63,088 nucleotides of DNA, taken from contig JAMPAN010000001.1 of the NCBI GenBank assembly GCA_023667225.1, forward strand, positions 388,054 through 451,141. The letters are read 5' to 3'. The DNA comes from Oxalobacter formigenes. GTDB taxonomy: Bacteria; Pseudomonadota; Gammaproteobacteria; Burkholderiales; Burkholderiaceae_D. Positions within the stretch are counted from its first letter, which is position 1, and every line of letters begins with the position of its first letter. The notes under the pieces were generated by a model that worked only from the letters and a program-made list of their open reading frames with translations, made no database searches and was not told where the DNA came from. This document shows positions 47,403 to 57,045 of this stretch, piece by piece. The position numbers were made by a program, and so were the translations under genes.

Positions 47403-47801
47403 TTATTGATATGAGCAGACTTTTCGGATGACGTTTAAATAATTTGCTCCAGGAGAGACAAATTGTTTTTCTCTTTCATCGAAATTCTGGCGTGTGATAA
47501 GCTGCCCTGTTGCAGACGGTTGAGAGTAAGTTTTTCTGGAGATAATTTTGATGGTGTTATTCTGGCAATTAAAAATTTCGTTAGTTACGGCAGACCGATA
47601 TAAATAATTGCCGTGATATTGGGCCTGTCCATAGTTTGTAAGCACTGTTGCCTGCCGATACAGACCGCGTCGTTTTATGCTGCCGTTTATGATTATATAA
47701 TTATCTCCGCCTATTATTTGTGCGTCATATCTTATTTGTCTGTATTGGTGTGTTTCTTCGCAGCCAAAAATCAATGCCATCACTGAAAATAAGAAAAGCA
47801 A
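47403..47801 (-). CDS. Predicted lipoprotein with C7 tract at its 5' end
   Basis: From TTG 47801 the frame gives 132 residues, with a hydrophobic run ending in IFGC that looks like a lipobox. This form lacks the positive charges expected in a signal peptide. A better start, ATG 47839 behind AGGGGG, begins NSTLPPP but leaves the frame at a run of seven C (minus strand, 47824-47818). With eight C it would read on through HKKCVLLFLFSVMALIFGC, a complete lipoprotein signal. The mature part (YRQIRYDAQIIGGDNYIIIN...) has no family known to me. Confidence 0.55.
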   Translation of the reverse strand: MLFLFSVMALIFGCEETHQYRQIRYDAQIIGGDNYIIINGSIKRRGLYRQATVLTNYGQAQYHGNYLYRSAVTNEIFNCQNNTIKIISRKTYSQPSATGQLITRQNFDEREKQFVSPGANYLNVIRKVCSYQ

Positions 47802-47817
47802 AACACATTTTTTATGC

Positions 47818-47824
47818 GGGGGGG
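47818..47824 (-). repeat. Homopolymer C7 tract near lipoprotein start
   Basis: Seven consecutive G on the plus strand (C on the coding strand) lie 12 codon-bases inside the best start codon of the lipoprotein gene. A one-base change switches the signal peptide in or out of frame. Confidence 0.7.
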
Positions 47825-47907
47825 TAAGGTTGAATTCATCCTGTTTTCCCCCTGATTAAATCAGTTTATCAATCCATAGCAACTAATTCATTTGCTTCCA
47901 ATCAATA

Positions 47908-47941
47908 AAAAGGGATGGCTGGCTGTAACAGCTATCCCTTC
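47908..47941 (-). terminator. Terminator after the AAA ATPase gene
   Basis: On the minus strand AAGGGATAGCTG pairs with CAGCCATCCCTT (one mismatch) and is followed by TTTTTATT. It lies about 80 bases after the ATPase stop. Confidence 0.65.
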
Positions 47942-48018
47942 GGGGCAGAAGAATCTGTACGCCATACGGCAACTGGTTTAAGCTGGTGTCCTGCTGCCGG
48001 CAAGGCGCAAGGCAGCTT

Positions 48019-48642
48019 TTAGCCCAGTCTTTTTTTCAGCTTCTGGATAATGGTTTCAGACCAGCCGTTGTTGAGTTCGATGAGATTGACCCTGGGTTTG
48101 TCTTTCAACAGGATGAGCGGGATGCTGTTGGTGGCAATAATGACCTGGATTTTTTCTTCTGCGCGTAAAACCAGGTTGTGGAACCAGTCGGCCAGCTTGA
48201 ATTGCATCATGATGGACAGGTTGTTTTCCGGTTCGTCAGACAGGATGATGAGGTCTTTGGAAAATTTGATGCCTTCGGCTTTCAGCTGGCCCAGCTGGGT
48301 GGCGTTAAAATCCTTGTGTTTGCTGATGAAGCGTGTCCAGGCGTTCAGTTCGCCCAGTTCATATTCCACGACTTTGGATATTTTGCCCTTGACGGATTTG
48401 CAGCCAAATTTTTCCGTATCAACGGGATTGCCCGTGAAGATCTGGTACATGTCTTTTTCCCCGGTGGTTTGGGGGGCATCGTCACGGTAGTAGTTGTATT
48501 CCTTGATGATGTTCAGCAGGGAGGATTTGCCGGAGGTGTTGGCGCCTGTGATGATGTTCAGGCCGGGGATGAAGTCGATTTTGCTCAGGTCGCATAACTG
48601 AAAGCGCTGGGCGTCTTTTTGCAGGGTAATCGTATTGATCAT
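48019..48642 (-). CDS. Small AAA/ABC-type ATPase
   Basis: This 207 aa ATP-binding protein is of the SMC/RecF-like AAA group. Walker A is GANTSGKSS near residue 33; Walker B with the catalytic Glu is KDLIILSDEPENNLS near residue 133; ATNSIP is the switch-like motif near residue 170. The arms found in larger relatives are missing, and no TOPRIM or nuclease domain is attached. AAGGAGATGAC precedes ATG 48642. It is a single gene with its own terminator. The role is unknown; similar short ATPases occur in phage-defence loci. Confidence 0.75.
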   Translation of the reverse strand: MINTITLQKDAQRFQLCDLSKIDFIPGLNIITGANTSGKSSLLNIIKEYNYYRDDAPQTTGEKDMYQIFTGNPVDTEKFGCKSVKGKISKVVEYELGELNAWTRFISKHKDFNATQLGQLKAEGIKFSKDLIILSDEPENNLSIMMQFKLADWFHNLVLRAEEKIQVIIATNSIPLILLKDKPRVNLIELNNGWSETIIQKLKKRLG

Positions 48643-48937
48643 GTCATCTCCTTTTTTCGGTTCAGGTACAGATGTTTTCTTTACCTATTTTTCATTTTTT
48701 CTGTCTATCCCTTGTTGTTCAGACAGATACTGGATGCAAATGGCGCGGCAACTCTTGCGGTTATGACAGCAGATAACGCCATGGTTGCTGCAGGACAATG
48801 GCTCCATGACTCAACCGCCCCAGGCAGGCCGCAGACGGCGGCATTTTCTGCATGAGAGAAGTTGCCTTGTGCCTGTTTTATATGCCTCTTTTTTCAAAAA
48901 ATTGTCATAGTATAACGCATATATGCCGGTTCATGGC
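48643..48937. other. Intergenic stretch, nothing identified
   Basis: One weak plus-strand frame (ending RPQTAAFSA at 48855) overlaps the divergent ATPase start and has no ribosome site. No RNA gene or repeat is seen. Confidence 0.45.
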
Positions 48938-49459
48938 CTAGGCGGTTGCCGTCATTCTTTCAAGAAAGGCTTTCAGGTATGCGCCTACCTGGGGCAGGCA
49001 GTGCTTAAGACGGTGTTCATCGTCAACCAGGTGCAGGGTACAGCGGTTTTCCTGGCTGAAACGCATGGCATTCTGGCAGGGGATGAGGCTGTCTCGCCAG
49101 CCGTGCACGATTTCGACGGCATGGCCAGGGCAGCCAATCTGGTGGGGTGGATAGCCGTCCATGTAAATGGCCGGAGCCAAAAGAAAGAGACCCTTTACTG
49201 AAATAAGGGCGCTGGCGCTTAAGGCAACCCAGCCTCCCATGCTGGAGCCGACCAGATAGGCGGCAGGGCGTTTGGCATGAGCGGCAGCCAGTATGCGCAC
49301 TCTTTGGCGGGGATCAGCGATGCCGGCGTAGTCGAGGCTGTCTGCATCATAGCCCATTTCCCGGACGATTCCGGCAAGATACGTGATTTTGCGGCCCCAG
49401 GGGCCGCTTTCTTTTCCGTGGATGAAGTGAATAAGCGGTTTCATGGTTTTTTCTTTCAT
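48938..49459 (-). CDS. Alpha/beta hydrolase (YqiA/RBBP9-like)
   Basis: This 173 aa serine hydrolase has the oxyanion region HFIHGKESGPWG and the nucleophile elbow VGSSMGGW (GxSxG form). An acid is likely in HGWRDSLIP, and the catalytic His in LVDDEHRL. The size and HGxESxP opening resemble small YqiA-type esterases. ATG 49444 (MKPLIHFIHG) is an alternative start five codons later. It is a single gene; substrate not known. Confidence 0.78.
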   Translation of the reverse strand: MKEKTMKPLIHFIHGKESGPWGRKITYLAGIVREMGYDADSLDYAGIADPRQRVRILAAAHAKRPAAYLVGSSMGGWVALSASALISVKGLFLLAPAIYMDGYPPHQIGCPGHAVEIVHGWRDSLIPCQNAMRFSQENRCTLHLVDDEHRLKHCLPQVGAYLKAFLERMTATA

Positions 49460-49779
49460 GCAAATGAGGGGAGAAGGGATAGTGTTGTTTTTGCCACTAT
49501 ACCGGACTGCCGCATTCTGAAGGCAGGGAGAGGATAAACGGCCGGTTATGAAAACAGGGCTGATTTGTTACAAGGTGTAACATGAACAAAATGAGAGATT
49601 GTCTGTAGCAAGTTGATTTTAAATAGTATTTTTGTATTGAAAAAAGATGACCACGCAAAAGAGGCATGAATTTGTCCAAAAAATCCGGCCAGGGTGTCAA
49701 CCGGAGTGGAGCTTTCCCCGTTAAGGAAAATGATTCGATAGAATCGGATATCTTCCAATTTACTTTTAAAGGAAAGAAA
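49460..49779. other. Leader region of the secreted peptide gene with a short palindrome
   Basis: TGTTACA (49567-49573) and TGTAACA (49577-49583) form a palindrome with a three-base centre. A second dyad, GATTC/GAATC, lies near 49734-49747. No frame here has a ribosome site, although an open frame starts at 49666 in phase with the downstream peptide. Confidence 0.45.
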
Positions 49780-49941
49780 ATGAAAAAACTGATCGCTGTT
49801 CTGGTTTCCGCTCTGTTTGCAACTGCTGCTTTCGCTCAAGCTCCGGCACCGAAAGCTGACGTTAAAGCTGACGTCAAGGCAGAAAAAGTTGAAGTTAAAG
49901 CAGAAAAAGCCGACGTTAAAGCTGACGCTGCCAAGAAATAA
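49780..49941 (+). CDS. 53-residue secreted Lys/Ala/Asp-repeat peptide
   Basis: ATG 49780, behind AAAGGAAAG, opens a signal peptide (KKLIAVLVSALFATAAFAQ). A mature chain of about 32 residues follows, built of KADVKAD and KAEKVEVK units. The mature chain has no hydrophobic core and is expected to be highly charged and extended or helical. A strong terminator follows at once, so it is a monocistronic, probably well-expressed gene. Similar short exported peptides occur in Oxalobacteraceae from memory; the function is unknown. Confidence 0.75.
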   Translation: MKKLIAVLVSALFATAAFAQAPAPKADVKADVKAEKVEVKAEKADVKADAAKK

Positions 49942-49958
49942 TTTTTGCCAGTTTGTGC

Positions 49959-49990
49959 AAAAAAGGCAGGGGGTTCCCCTGCCTTTTTCT
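49959..49990 (+). terminator. Strong terminator after the secreted peptide gene
   Basis: AAAAAGGCAGGGG pairs with CCCCTGCCTTTTT around a GTT loop. It is the clearest terminator in the window. Confidence 0.9.
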
Positions 49991-50042
49991 TTATGTGCGG
50001 GTATTGTATGATTTTTGATAAAGGATTATCCCGGATGCAGAG

Positions 50043-50495
50043 ATGAAACGTACTGCCTTTGTTTTTATGTTGATGTTTTCTTTGGCTTTTTGCTTTACAG
50101 ATGCCAGGGCGGAAAGTGCTGCGCCTGCTTTTTCTGCCGTCAGTTTAAAAATCGGGAAAGAAACGGTCAGGGCGGAATTGGCGGCGACGGAGGAACAGCG
50201 TGCCAGGGGGCTGATGTTCAGAAAACGCCTGGGTAAAAACAGCGGGATGCTGTTTGATTTTGGTGCGCCGGCCAGGGTTTGCATGTGGATGAAGAATACG
50301 CTTATTCCGTTATCTGTGGCTTTTATTGACCAGGATGGGGAAATTGTGAATATTGCAGATATGGCGCCGCTGACAACGGATTCGCATTGCAGCGCAGGGT
50401 GGGTTGTTTATGCGCTTGAAATGAACCGGGGCTGGTTTTCTTCAAGGAAGATCGGGCCGGGCAGCCGGATAGAAGGCATACCGCAGGCAAAGTAG
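50043..50495 (+). CDS. DUF192 exported protein
   Basis: This 150 aa protein has a signal peptide (MKRTAFVFMLMFSLAFCFTDARA) followed by a DUF192 (COG1430) domain. Its marks are EEQRARGLMFRKRL, GMLFDFG, CMWMKNTLIPLSVAFID and the YALEMNRGW motif. The family is common in bacteria and archaea and has no firm function. It follows the peptide terminator and probably has its own promoter. Confidence 0.85.
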   Translation: MKRTAFVFMLMFSLAFCFTDARAESAAPAFSAVSLKIGKETVRAELAATEEQRARGLMFRKRLGKNSGMLFDFGAPARVCMWMKNTLIPLSVAFIDQDGEIVNIADMAPLTTDSHCSAGWVVYALEMNRGWFSSRKIGPGSRIEGIPQAK

Positions 50496-50755
50496 GTTTT
50501 TCTGCCAGGCAGCCGGAGAAGGTGAGGCGGCAGGAGATGGGTACAGTTTTTTTTGATGTGATGTTGTCTTGCCTGGGCGTTTTTGCCGAAGCAAGGTTTC
50601 TGCTTAAGAAGCAAGGTTTCTGCTTAAAAATCACAAGGAATTTTTTCCTGATTCGCCGCGTTATCCGGCGCGGGGATATTTTAATAAATTAACGATATTT
50701 ATAATAAAGTTTTCTTATTGCCGGCGAGGCGGAAAACACAGCTGGCAGCGGATGC
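50496..50755. other. Intergenic stretch between DUF192 gene and gatB
   Basis: It holds the 20-base tandem duplication at 50588-50627 and an AT-rich part near 50690. No gene is supported. Confidence 0.5.
50588..50627 (+). repeat. Perfect 20-base tandem duplication
   Basis: The unit GAAGCAAGGTTTCTGCTTAA occurs twice in direct succession. Each unit itself contains the short dyad AAGCA/TGCTT. Confidence 0.85.
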
Positions 50756-50796
50756 AAAAAAACCTGTGCCGGTTTCCTGACAGCACAGGTTTTTTT
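50756..50796. terminator. Bidirectional terminator after gatB
   Basis: AAAAAAACCTGTGC and GCACAGGTTTTTTT form a perfect stem around a 13-base loop, with A and T runs on both sides. It can end leftward gatB transcription and rightward DUF192 transcription. Confidence 0.85.
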
Positions 50797-50812
50797 GCGG
50801 TGTGGAAAGGGT

Positions 50813-52279
50813 TTATGGTTTTTCAGCCAGTTTCTGGCGCAGCAGGGTGTTGACCTGTGCCGGATTGCCTTTCCCGCGGGTTGCTTTCATGACCTGTCCG
50901 ACCAGGGAATTAAAGGCTTTTTCTTTGCCTGCGCGGAATTCTTCAACTGATTTCTGGTTTGCCGCCAGCACACCGACGATGATTTTTTCCAGCTCGCCGG
51001 TATCGGATATTTGTTTCAGGCCTTTTGCTTCAATGATTTTATCTACGCTGTCGGGGGCATCCGAGGGTTTTTCCCACATGTCGGCCAGGATTTCTTTGGC
51101 GATTTTGTTGGAGATGGTGCCGTCTGCAATACGGGTGACGAGCAGGGAAAGCTGTGCCGCGCTGACTGGCGAGGCTTCGATGCCGATGTTGTCCCGGTTC
51201 AATGCGGAAGAAACGTCGCCCATCAGCCAGTTTGCGCTTTGTTTTGCCAGTGCCAGACCGGATTTGGCAACCAGTTGTTCGTAATAGTCTGCCGTGGCTT
51301 TTGACTGGGTGAGTACGGTGGCATCATATTCGGAAAGGCCGTAGTCGCTGACCAGACGGGCTCGCATGGTATCAGGCAGTTCCGGCATGGTTTGCCTGAC
51401 GGTTTCGATCCATTGGCTGGAAATGACCAGGGGAGGCAGATCCGGGTCGGGGAAGTAACGGTAATCCTGTGAATCTTCTTTTGTCCGCATTTCCCGGGTT
51501 TCCCGGCGATCCGGGTCGTACAGGCGGGTAGCCTGGATGATTTCTCCCCCGCTTTCCAGGAGTTCAATTTGCCGCTGTACTTCGTAGTTGATGGCGTCTT
51601 CCAGATTGCGGAAGGAGTTCAGGTTTTTGATTTCGCAACGGGTGCCGAATGCGGTTTGCCCCATCGGACGGACGGAGACATTGGCATCACAGCGGAAGGA
51701 GCCTTCCTGCATGTTGCCATCGCAAATGCCCAGCCAGGTAACCAGGGTATGGAGGCTTTTTGCATAGGCAACGGCTTCGGCCGCGCTGCGCATGTCCGGT
51801 TCTGTCACAATTTCCAGAAGCGGTGTGCCTGCCCGGTTGAGATCAATGCCGCTCATGTCCAGGAAGTCTTCATGCAGGGATTTGCCTGCGTCTTCTTCCA
51901 GGTGGGCGCGGGTAATCTGCACGGTCCGGGTTTCATGGCGGCCTGCTTTTTCGACGGGAAAGGAGAGGGCACCGCCAGTCAGCACCGGTTTTTCAAACTG
52001 GCTGATCTGGTATCCCTTGGGCAGGTCGGGGTAAAAATAGTTTTTGCGCGCAAAGACTGAGACGGGCGCAATACCGGCTCCTATGGCAAGGCCGAACCGG
52101 ATGGCTTTTTCAACGGCGGCATGGTTCATGACGGGCAAAACGCCCGGCAGGGCCAGGTCAACAGGGTTGGCCTGTGTATTGGGTTCCGCGCCAAAATGGG
52201 TAGAGGACCCGCTGAAAATTTTGGATTGGGTTGTGAGCTGTATATGGGTTTCCAGGCCGATTACGACTTCCCACTGCAT
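50813..52279 (-). CDS. gatB: Asp-tRNA(Asn)/Glu-tRNA(Gln) amidotransferase subunit B
   Basis: GatB binds the misacylated tRNA and activates it for amidation in the GatCAB complex. The 488 aa product starts [15 protein letters not shown] and has the catalytic cradle motifs [14 protein letters not shown] and [14 protein letters not shown]. The C-terminal YqeY-like tail is present. It lies last in gatC-gatA-gatB, about 55 bases after gatA, and is followed by a bidirectional terminator. Confidence 0.96.
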   Translation of the reverse strand: MQWEVVIGLETHIQLTTQSKIFSGSSTHFGAEPNTQANPVDLALPGVLPVMNHAAVEKAIRFGLAIGAGIAPVSVFARKNYFYPDLPKGYQISQFEKPVLTGGALSFPVEKAGRHETRTVQITRAHLEEDAGKSLHEDFLDMSGIDLNRAGTPLLEIVTEPDMRSAAEAVAYAKSLHTLVTWLGICDGNMQEGSFRCDANVSVRPMGQTAFGTRCEIKNLNSFRNLEDAINYEVQRQIELLESGGEIIQATRLYDPDRRETREMRTKEDSQDYRYFPDPDLPPLVISSQWIETVRQTMPELPDTMRARLVSDYGLSEYDATVLTQSKATADYYEQLVAKSGLALAKQSANWLMGDVSSALNRDNIGIEASPVSAAQLSLLVTRIADGTISNKIAKEILADMWEKPSDAPDSVDKIIEAKGLKQISDTGELEKIIVGVLAANQKSVEEFRAGKEKAFNSLVGQVMKATRGKGNPAQVNTLLRQKLAEKP

Positions 52280-52333
52280 GGTTGTTCCTCTGTTGTTTGG
52301 TAGGGTTAAACAGTTTTTCCGGCAGCAGCCGGT

Positions 52334-53788
52334 TTACACCGGGGAGCGCAGGTGCCAGTCTGTTGCCTGCTGGTACTGGTGGGCAATGCCCAAAAGCCGC
52401 GCTTCGTCAAGGTAGTTGCCGATCAGCTGCAATCCCACCGGGCGGCGGGAATGGTTTTCTCCCTGCCCGAATCCGCAGGGGATGGACATGCAGGGCAGGC
52501 CTGCCAGGTTGGCCGACAGGGTATAGATATCGCCCAGGTAATTGGCAACGGGGTCATCTGCCTTTTCGCCAATATTCCAGGCAACGGTCGGGCTGACGGG
52601 GCCCATGATGACATCGCACCGGCTGAAAGCCTGGCTGAAATCCAGGGCGATCAGCCGCCGGATTTTCTGTGCTTGGATGTAGTAGGCATCGTAATAGCCA
52701 TGGCTGAGCACGTAGGTTCCCATGATGATGCGGCGGCGGACTTCTTCGCCGAATCCTTCTGTGCGGGTTTTCCGGTACATATCCTGCAAATCGGCATATT
52801 CTTTCGCACGGAAACCGTAACGGACGCCATCGAAGCGGCTTAAGTTGGATGAGGCTTCTGCCGTGGCGATAACATAATAGACAGGGATGCACATGGCGGT
52901 GTTTTCCAGGGAAATTTCCACCAGTTCGGCGCCCAGTTCTTTATAGTTGCCCAGCGCGGCGCGCACTGCCTGTTCGACTTCCGGGGAAAGGCCTTCCCCG
53001 AAATATTCGCGCGGGATACCGATCCGGATGCCGGAAAGGGGCATTTGCAGCAGGCGGGAAAAGTCTTCGGGTTCCTGTTTGAGGCTGGTGGAATCGCGGG
53101 AGTCAAATCCTGCCATGACTGTCAGGAGCATTGCGCAGTCTTCGGCTGTTTTGGCGATGGGGCCGCCCTGGTCCAGGGAGGAGGCATAGGCGATCATGCC
53201 ATACCGGGAAACTCTGCCGTAAGTCGGTTTGATGCCGGTGACACCGCACAGGGCGGACGGCTGCCGGATGGAGCCGCCTGTATCGGTTGCCGTTGCAGCG
53301 GGCGTTAAGCGCGCGGCTGTTGCAGCGGCTGAGCCGCCGGAGGAGCCGCCGGGAACGGCGGTTTTGTCCCAGGGGTTTTTAACGGGGCCAAACCAGGAGT
53401 TTTCATTGGATGAACCCATCGCAAATTCATCGCAGTTGAGCTTGCCCAATGTCACCATGCCGGCTTCGCGGAGTTTTTCCACGACTGCCGCATCAAAGGG
53501 ACTGGTGTAATTGGCCAGCATTTTTGAGGCGGCCGTGGAGCGCCAGCCGCGGGTGACAAAGATATCTTTGTGTGCAATGGGAATGCCGGTGAGTTTGCCT
53601 GCGTTGTTTCCGGCGAGTTTTTCATCGGCTGACCGGGCCTGGGCAAGGGTCAGTTCATCGTCAACATGCAGAAAGGCATTCAGGTCGCTTTGGCGGATGC
53701 GGCCGAGGAAAAGTTTTGCCAGCTCAACGGCGGAAATCTGTCTGGTGTGCAACAGCCCGGACAGTTCGGAAAGGGTTTTTGTGTGCAT
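52334..53788 (-). CDS. gatA: Asp-tRNA(Asn)/Glu-tRNA(Gln) amidotransferase subunit A
   Basis: GatA is the amidase subunit that releases ammonia from glutamine for GatB. The 484 aa protein shows the amidase signature triad: Lys in [10 protein letters not shown] near residue 77, Ser in [14 protein letters not shown], and the nucleophile Ser in [17 protein letters not shown] 53788 follows gatC by 65 bases. Nothing unusual is seen. Confidence 0.96.
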   Translation of the reverse strand: MHTKTLSELSGLLHTRQISAVELAKLFLGRIRQSDLNAFLHVDDELTLAQARSADEKLAGNNAGKLTGIPIAHKDIFVTRGWRSTAASKMLANYTSPFDAAVVEKLREAGMVTLGKLNCDEFAMGSSNENSWFGPVKNPWDKTAVPGGSSGGSAAATAARLTPAATATDTGGSIRQPSALCGVTGIKPTYGRVSRYGMIAYASSLDQGGPIAKTAEDCAMLLTVMAGFDSRDSTSLKQEPEDFSRLLQMPLSGIRIGIPREYFGEGLSPEVEQAVRAALGNYKELGAELVEISLENTAMCIPVYYVIATAEASSNLSRFDGVRYGFRAKEYADLQDMYRKTRTEGFGEEVRRRIIMGTYVLSHGYYDAYYIQAQKIRRLIALDFSQAFSRCDVIMGPVSPTVAWNIGEKADDPVANYLGDIYTLSANLAGLPCMSIPCGFGQGENHSRRPVGLQLIGNYLDEARLLGIAHQYQQATDWHLRSPV

Positions 53789-53853
53789 GGTTTATCAAAT
53801 GCAAATGGGCGTTTGAAGAAAACGGCTTTGGGAAAAATTGCGGCAAAATCGGG

Positions 53854-54159
53854 TTATTCGATGACTTTGGGAACCAGATACAACCCGTTTTCCGCCGCAG
53901 GTGCGGATTGCTGGTATTCTTCGTGGCGGTCTGTTTCCGTGACAATGTCTTCACGCAGACGCAGGGAGATATCCTGGCGGAAGGCGGCGGCAGGATGGCT
54001 GAGCGGTTCAACGCCGGTTGTGTCGATGGCGCGCATTTTTTCAACAAGGGAAAAGATGTCGTTTAGCTGTTCCAGGTTTTTCTGAAGCTGTTCTTCAGGA
54101 ATTTCCAGCTGGGCCAGTCTGGCTATGCCAAGGACATCGGATAACGTAAGATGTTTCAT
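53854..54159 (-). CDS. gatC: Asp-tRNA(Asn)/Glu-tRNA(Gln) amidotransferase subunit C
   Basis: GatC is the small scaffold subunit that stabilises GatA and GatB. The 101 aa protein has the family pattern LTLSDVLGIARLAQLEIPEEQ and VEPLSHP...LRLREDIVTE. It is the first gene of gatCAB and is divergent from mreB. The presence of GatCAB suggests indirect Gln-tRNA or Asn-tRNA synthesis, or both, as in most Burkholderiales. Confidence 0.94.
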   Translation of the reverse strand: MKHLTLSDVLGIARLAQLEIPEEQLQKNLEQLNDIFSLVEKMRAIDTTGVEPLSHPAAAFRQDISLRLREDIVTETDRHEEYQQSAPAAENGLYLVPKVIE

Positions 54160-54362
54160 TTTCCTGATTTTTTGTTTGGCAAAACGGGGAAGTGCAGCGA
54201 ACCGGCAAAAATTTTTTGCATAAAGCCGTATTCATCATGCCGCACTGCTGATTATCAGGCAAATTATAAGGTAGAATATCGCGTTTATGTTTGGTTCGTT
54301 TTCGAAGCTGCGGCATTTTACCTTTTGCCAGGCTTCGCTTGAGAGGTTTGTTTACAGGTTAA

Positions 54363-55436
<1,074 letters not shown>

Positions 55437-55533
55437 TTGCCGGTATGCCAAGATTAACCCGAAGGGACGGCATATATCAGCTTGCCTTCACAGTTTTTGG
55501 CTGTGAAGGAGGGGATTTGTAGCCGGTCTTATC

Positions 55534-56466
55534 ATGCAATATGCACCACCGCCCCTTTTCAAGCAAGGCGCGCCGGCTCGCGTCAGGGTGGCGGTTTATA
55601 TTTTTATTGCCATTGTCATGCTGATGGTGGATTCCCGCCTCCATGCACTGGTGGAGGTTCGCCAGGCGATTGGTTTTGTGCTGTATCCTTTCCAGAAGGC
55701 GGCGATGATGCCGCGGGACGCGCTTTATGCTGCTGGCGATTATTTTGCGTCGCTGGCATCCCTCCAGGAAGAGGTAGGCGAGCTGCGCAGACGGGAACTG
55801 GAAAACGCGCAGATATTGCAGCAGGCAGAACAGCTGGCAACCGAAAACGCTCATCTCAGGCAGCTGCTCAGGCTAAATGAGCGGCTTCCTGTCAAATCTC
55901 TTCCGGCAGAGGTGCTTTACGATGCCAGGACATCTTATGCGCGCAGGGTGGTTCTTAACAAGGGTTCGACTGATGGCGTGATTCTGGGGCAGCCGGTGAT
56001 TGATGAAAATGGTGTGATCGGGCAGGTTACGCGCGTGTTTTTGCATACGGCTGAAGTGACGCTGCTGACGGACAAGGATCAGGCTATTCCGGTTCAGGCG
56101 GCACGGACCGGAATACGCAGTATTGCCTACGGGCGGGGACAGGCCGGTTATCTTGAATTGCGCTTTATGGAGGCGAATGCAGATATCCAGCCAGGCGATG
56201 TGCTGGTGACATCGGGCATTGACGGCCTCTATCCGCCAGGATTGTCTGTGGGCAAGGTTATGGATATCAGCGACAGGGGGGCTGGCACGTTTAACCATAT
56301 TGCCTGCCGCCCGCTGGCCGGGCTGGACAAAAGCCGTCAGGTGCTGGTTTTGATGCCGAGAGAGGTTATTGAACCGCCGCCGCCAGAGGAGGATGAGGAG
56401 CCTTCAGGCAAGGCGCGCCTCCAGGCGGATGTTGCGGCGGCCAGAAAGAAAGCGGGGATAAAATGA
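55534..56466 (+). CDS. mreC: Rod-shape determining protein MreC
   Basis: MreC is a periplasmic scaffold of the elongasome, anchored by one N-terminal helix (residues about 19-36), with a coiled coil at about 70-105 (LREEVGEL-type heptads) and a two-barrel domain. The 310 aa product has the conserved VILGQPVIDENGVIGQV and GDVLVTSGIDGLYPPGL. It ends in a Pro/Glu-rich tail. The stop overlaps the mreD start. Confidence 0.94.
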   Translation: MQYAPPPLFKQGAPARVRVAVYIFIAIVMLMVDSRLHALVEVRQAIGFVLYPFQKAAMMPRDALYAAGDYFASLASLQEEVGELRRRELENAQILQQAEQLATENAHLRQLLRLNERLPVKSLPAEVLYDARTSYARRVVLNKGSTDGVILGQPVIDENGVIGQVTRVFLHTAEVTLLTDKDQAIPVQAARTGIRSIAYGRGQAGYLELRFMEANADIQPGDVLVTSGIDGLYPPGLSVGKVMDISDRGAGTFNHIACRPLAGLDKSRQVLVLMPREVIEPPPPEEDEEPSGKARLQADVAAARKKAGIK

Positions 56467-56984
56467 GCCGTCCCCAGCCTGCCAGAACGATTTTGCTTCC
56501 GGCCAGCCCGGTTTTTATTGCCTTTACGCTTTTTGCGGCGTTTATGCTGAATATTTTGCCCTGGGGGCAAATTGTCGGTATGCCTGATTTTGTAGCGCTT
56601 TGCCTCGTATTCTGGGGGGTGCATCAGCCCCGGCGGGTGGGGATGGGTACTGCCTTTTGCATGGGGCTTTTGATGGATGTCAATAACGCGACGCTTTTGG
56701 GCGAAAACGCATTGGCTTATGCCATTTTGTCGTATCTGGCGATTACGATTCACCGGCGGGTACTGTGGTTTCCGCTGCGAAAGCAGATATGGATGGTTTT
56801 GCCTTTACTGCTTTTGACGCAGCTGATACAGATGTTTGTGCAGTTTTTGATCAATGACCGCTTTTCCAGCTGGGCAAGCTTGCTGGGCAGTTGTGTCGCT
56901 GCTGCTTTGTGGCCGTTGTTGACGGTTGTTCTGCTGGCACCGCAGCGCAGGGCGATTGACAAGGATCTGGATCGTCCCCTGTGA
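56463..56984 (+). CDS. mreD: Rod-shape determining protein MreD
   Basis: MreD is a small polytopic inner-membrane protein of the elongasome. The 173 aa product has about five hydrophobic helices and the family features PDFVALCLVFWGVHQP and GLLMDVNNATLLGENALAYAI. ATG 56463 overlaps the mreC stop (ATGA), so it is translationally coupled. Confidence 0.92.
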   Translation: MSRPQPARTILLPASPVFIAFTLFAAFMLNILPWGQIVGMPDFVALCLVFWGVHQPRRVGMGTAFCMGLLMDVNNATLLGENALAYAILSYLAITIHRRVLWFPLRKQIWMVLPLLLLTQLIQMFVQFLINDRFSSWASLLGSCVAAALWPLLTVVLLAPQRRAIDKDLDRPL

Positions 56985-57045
56985 TGCCTGCCCCAAGGAA
57001 AACGGTGTCTGCACCTGATGATAAAAACGCTGATTATTTTCCGGC

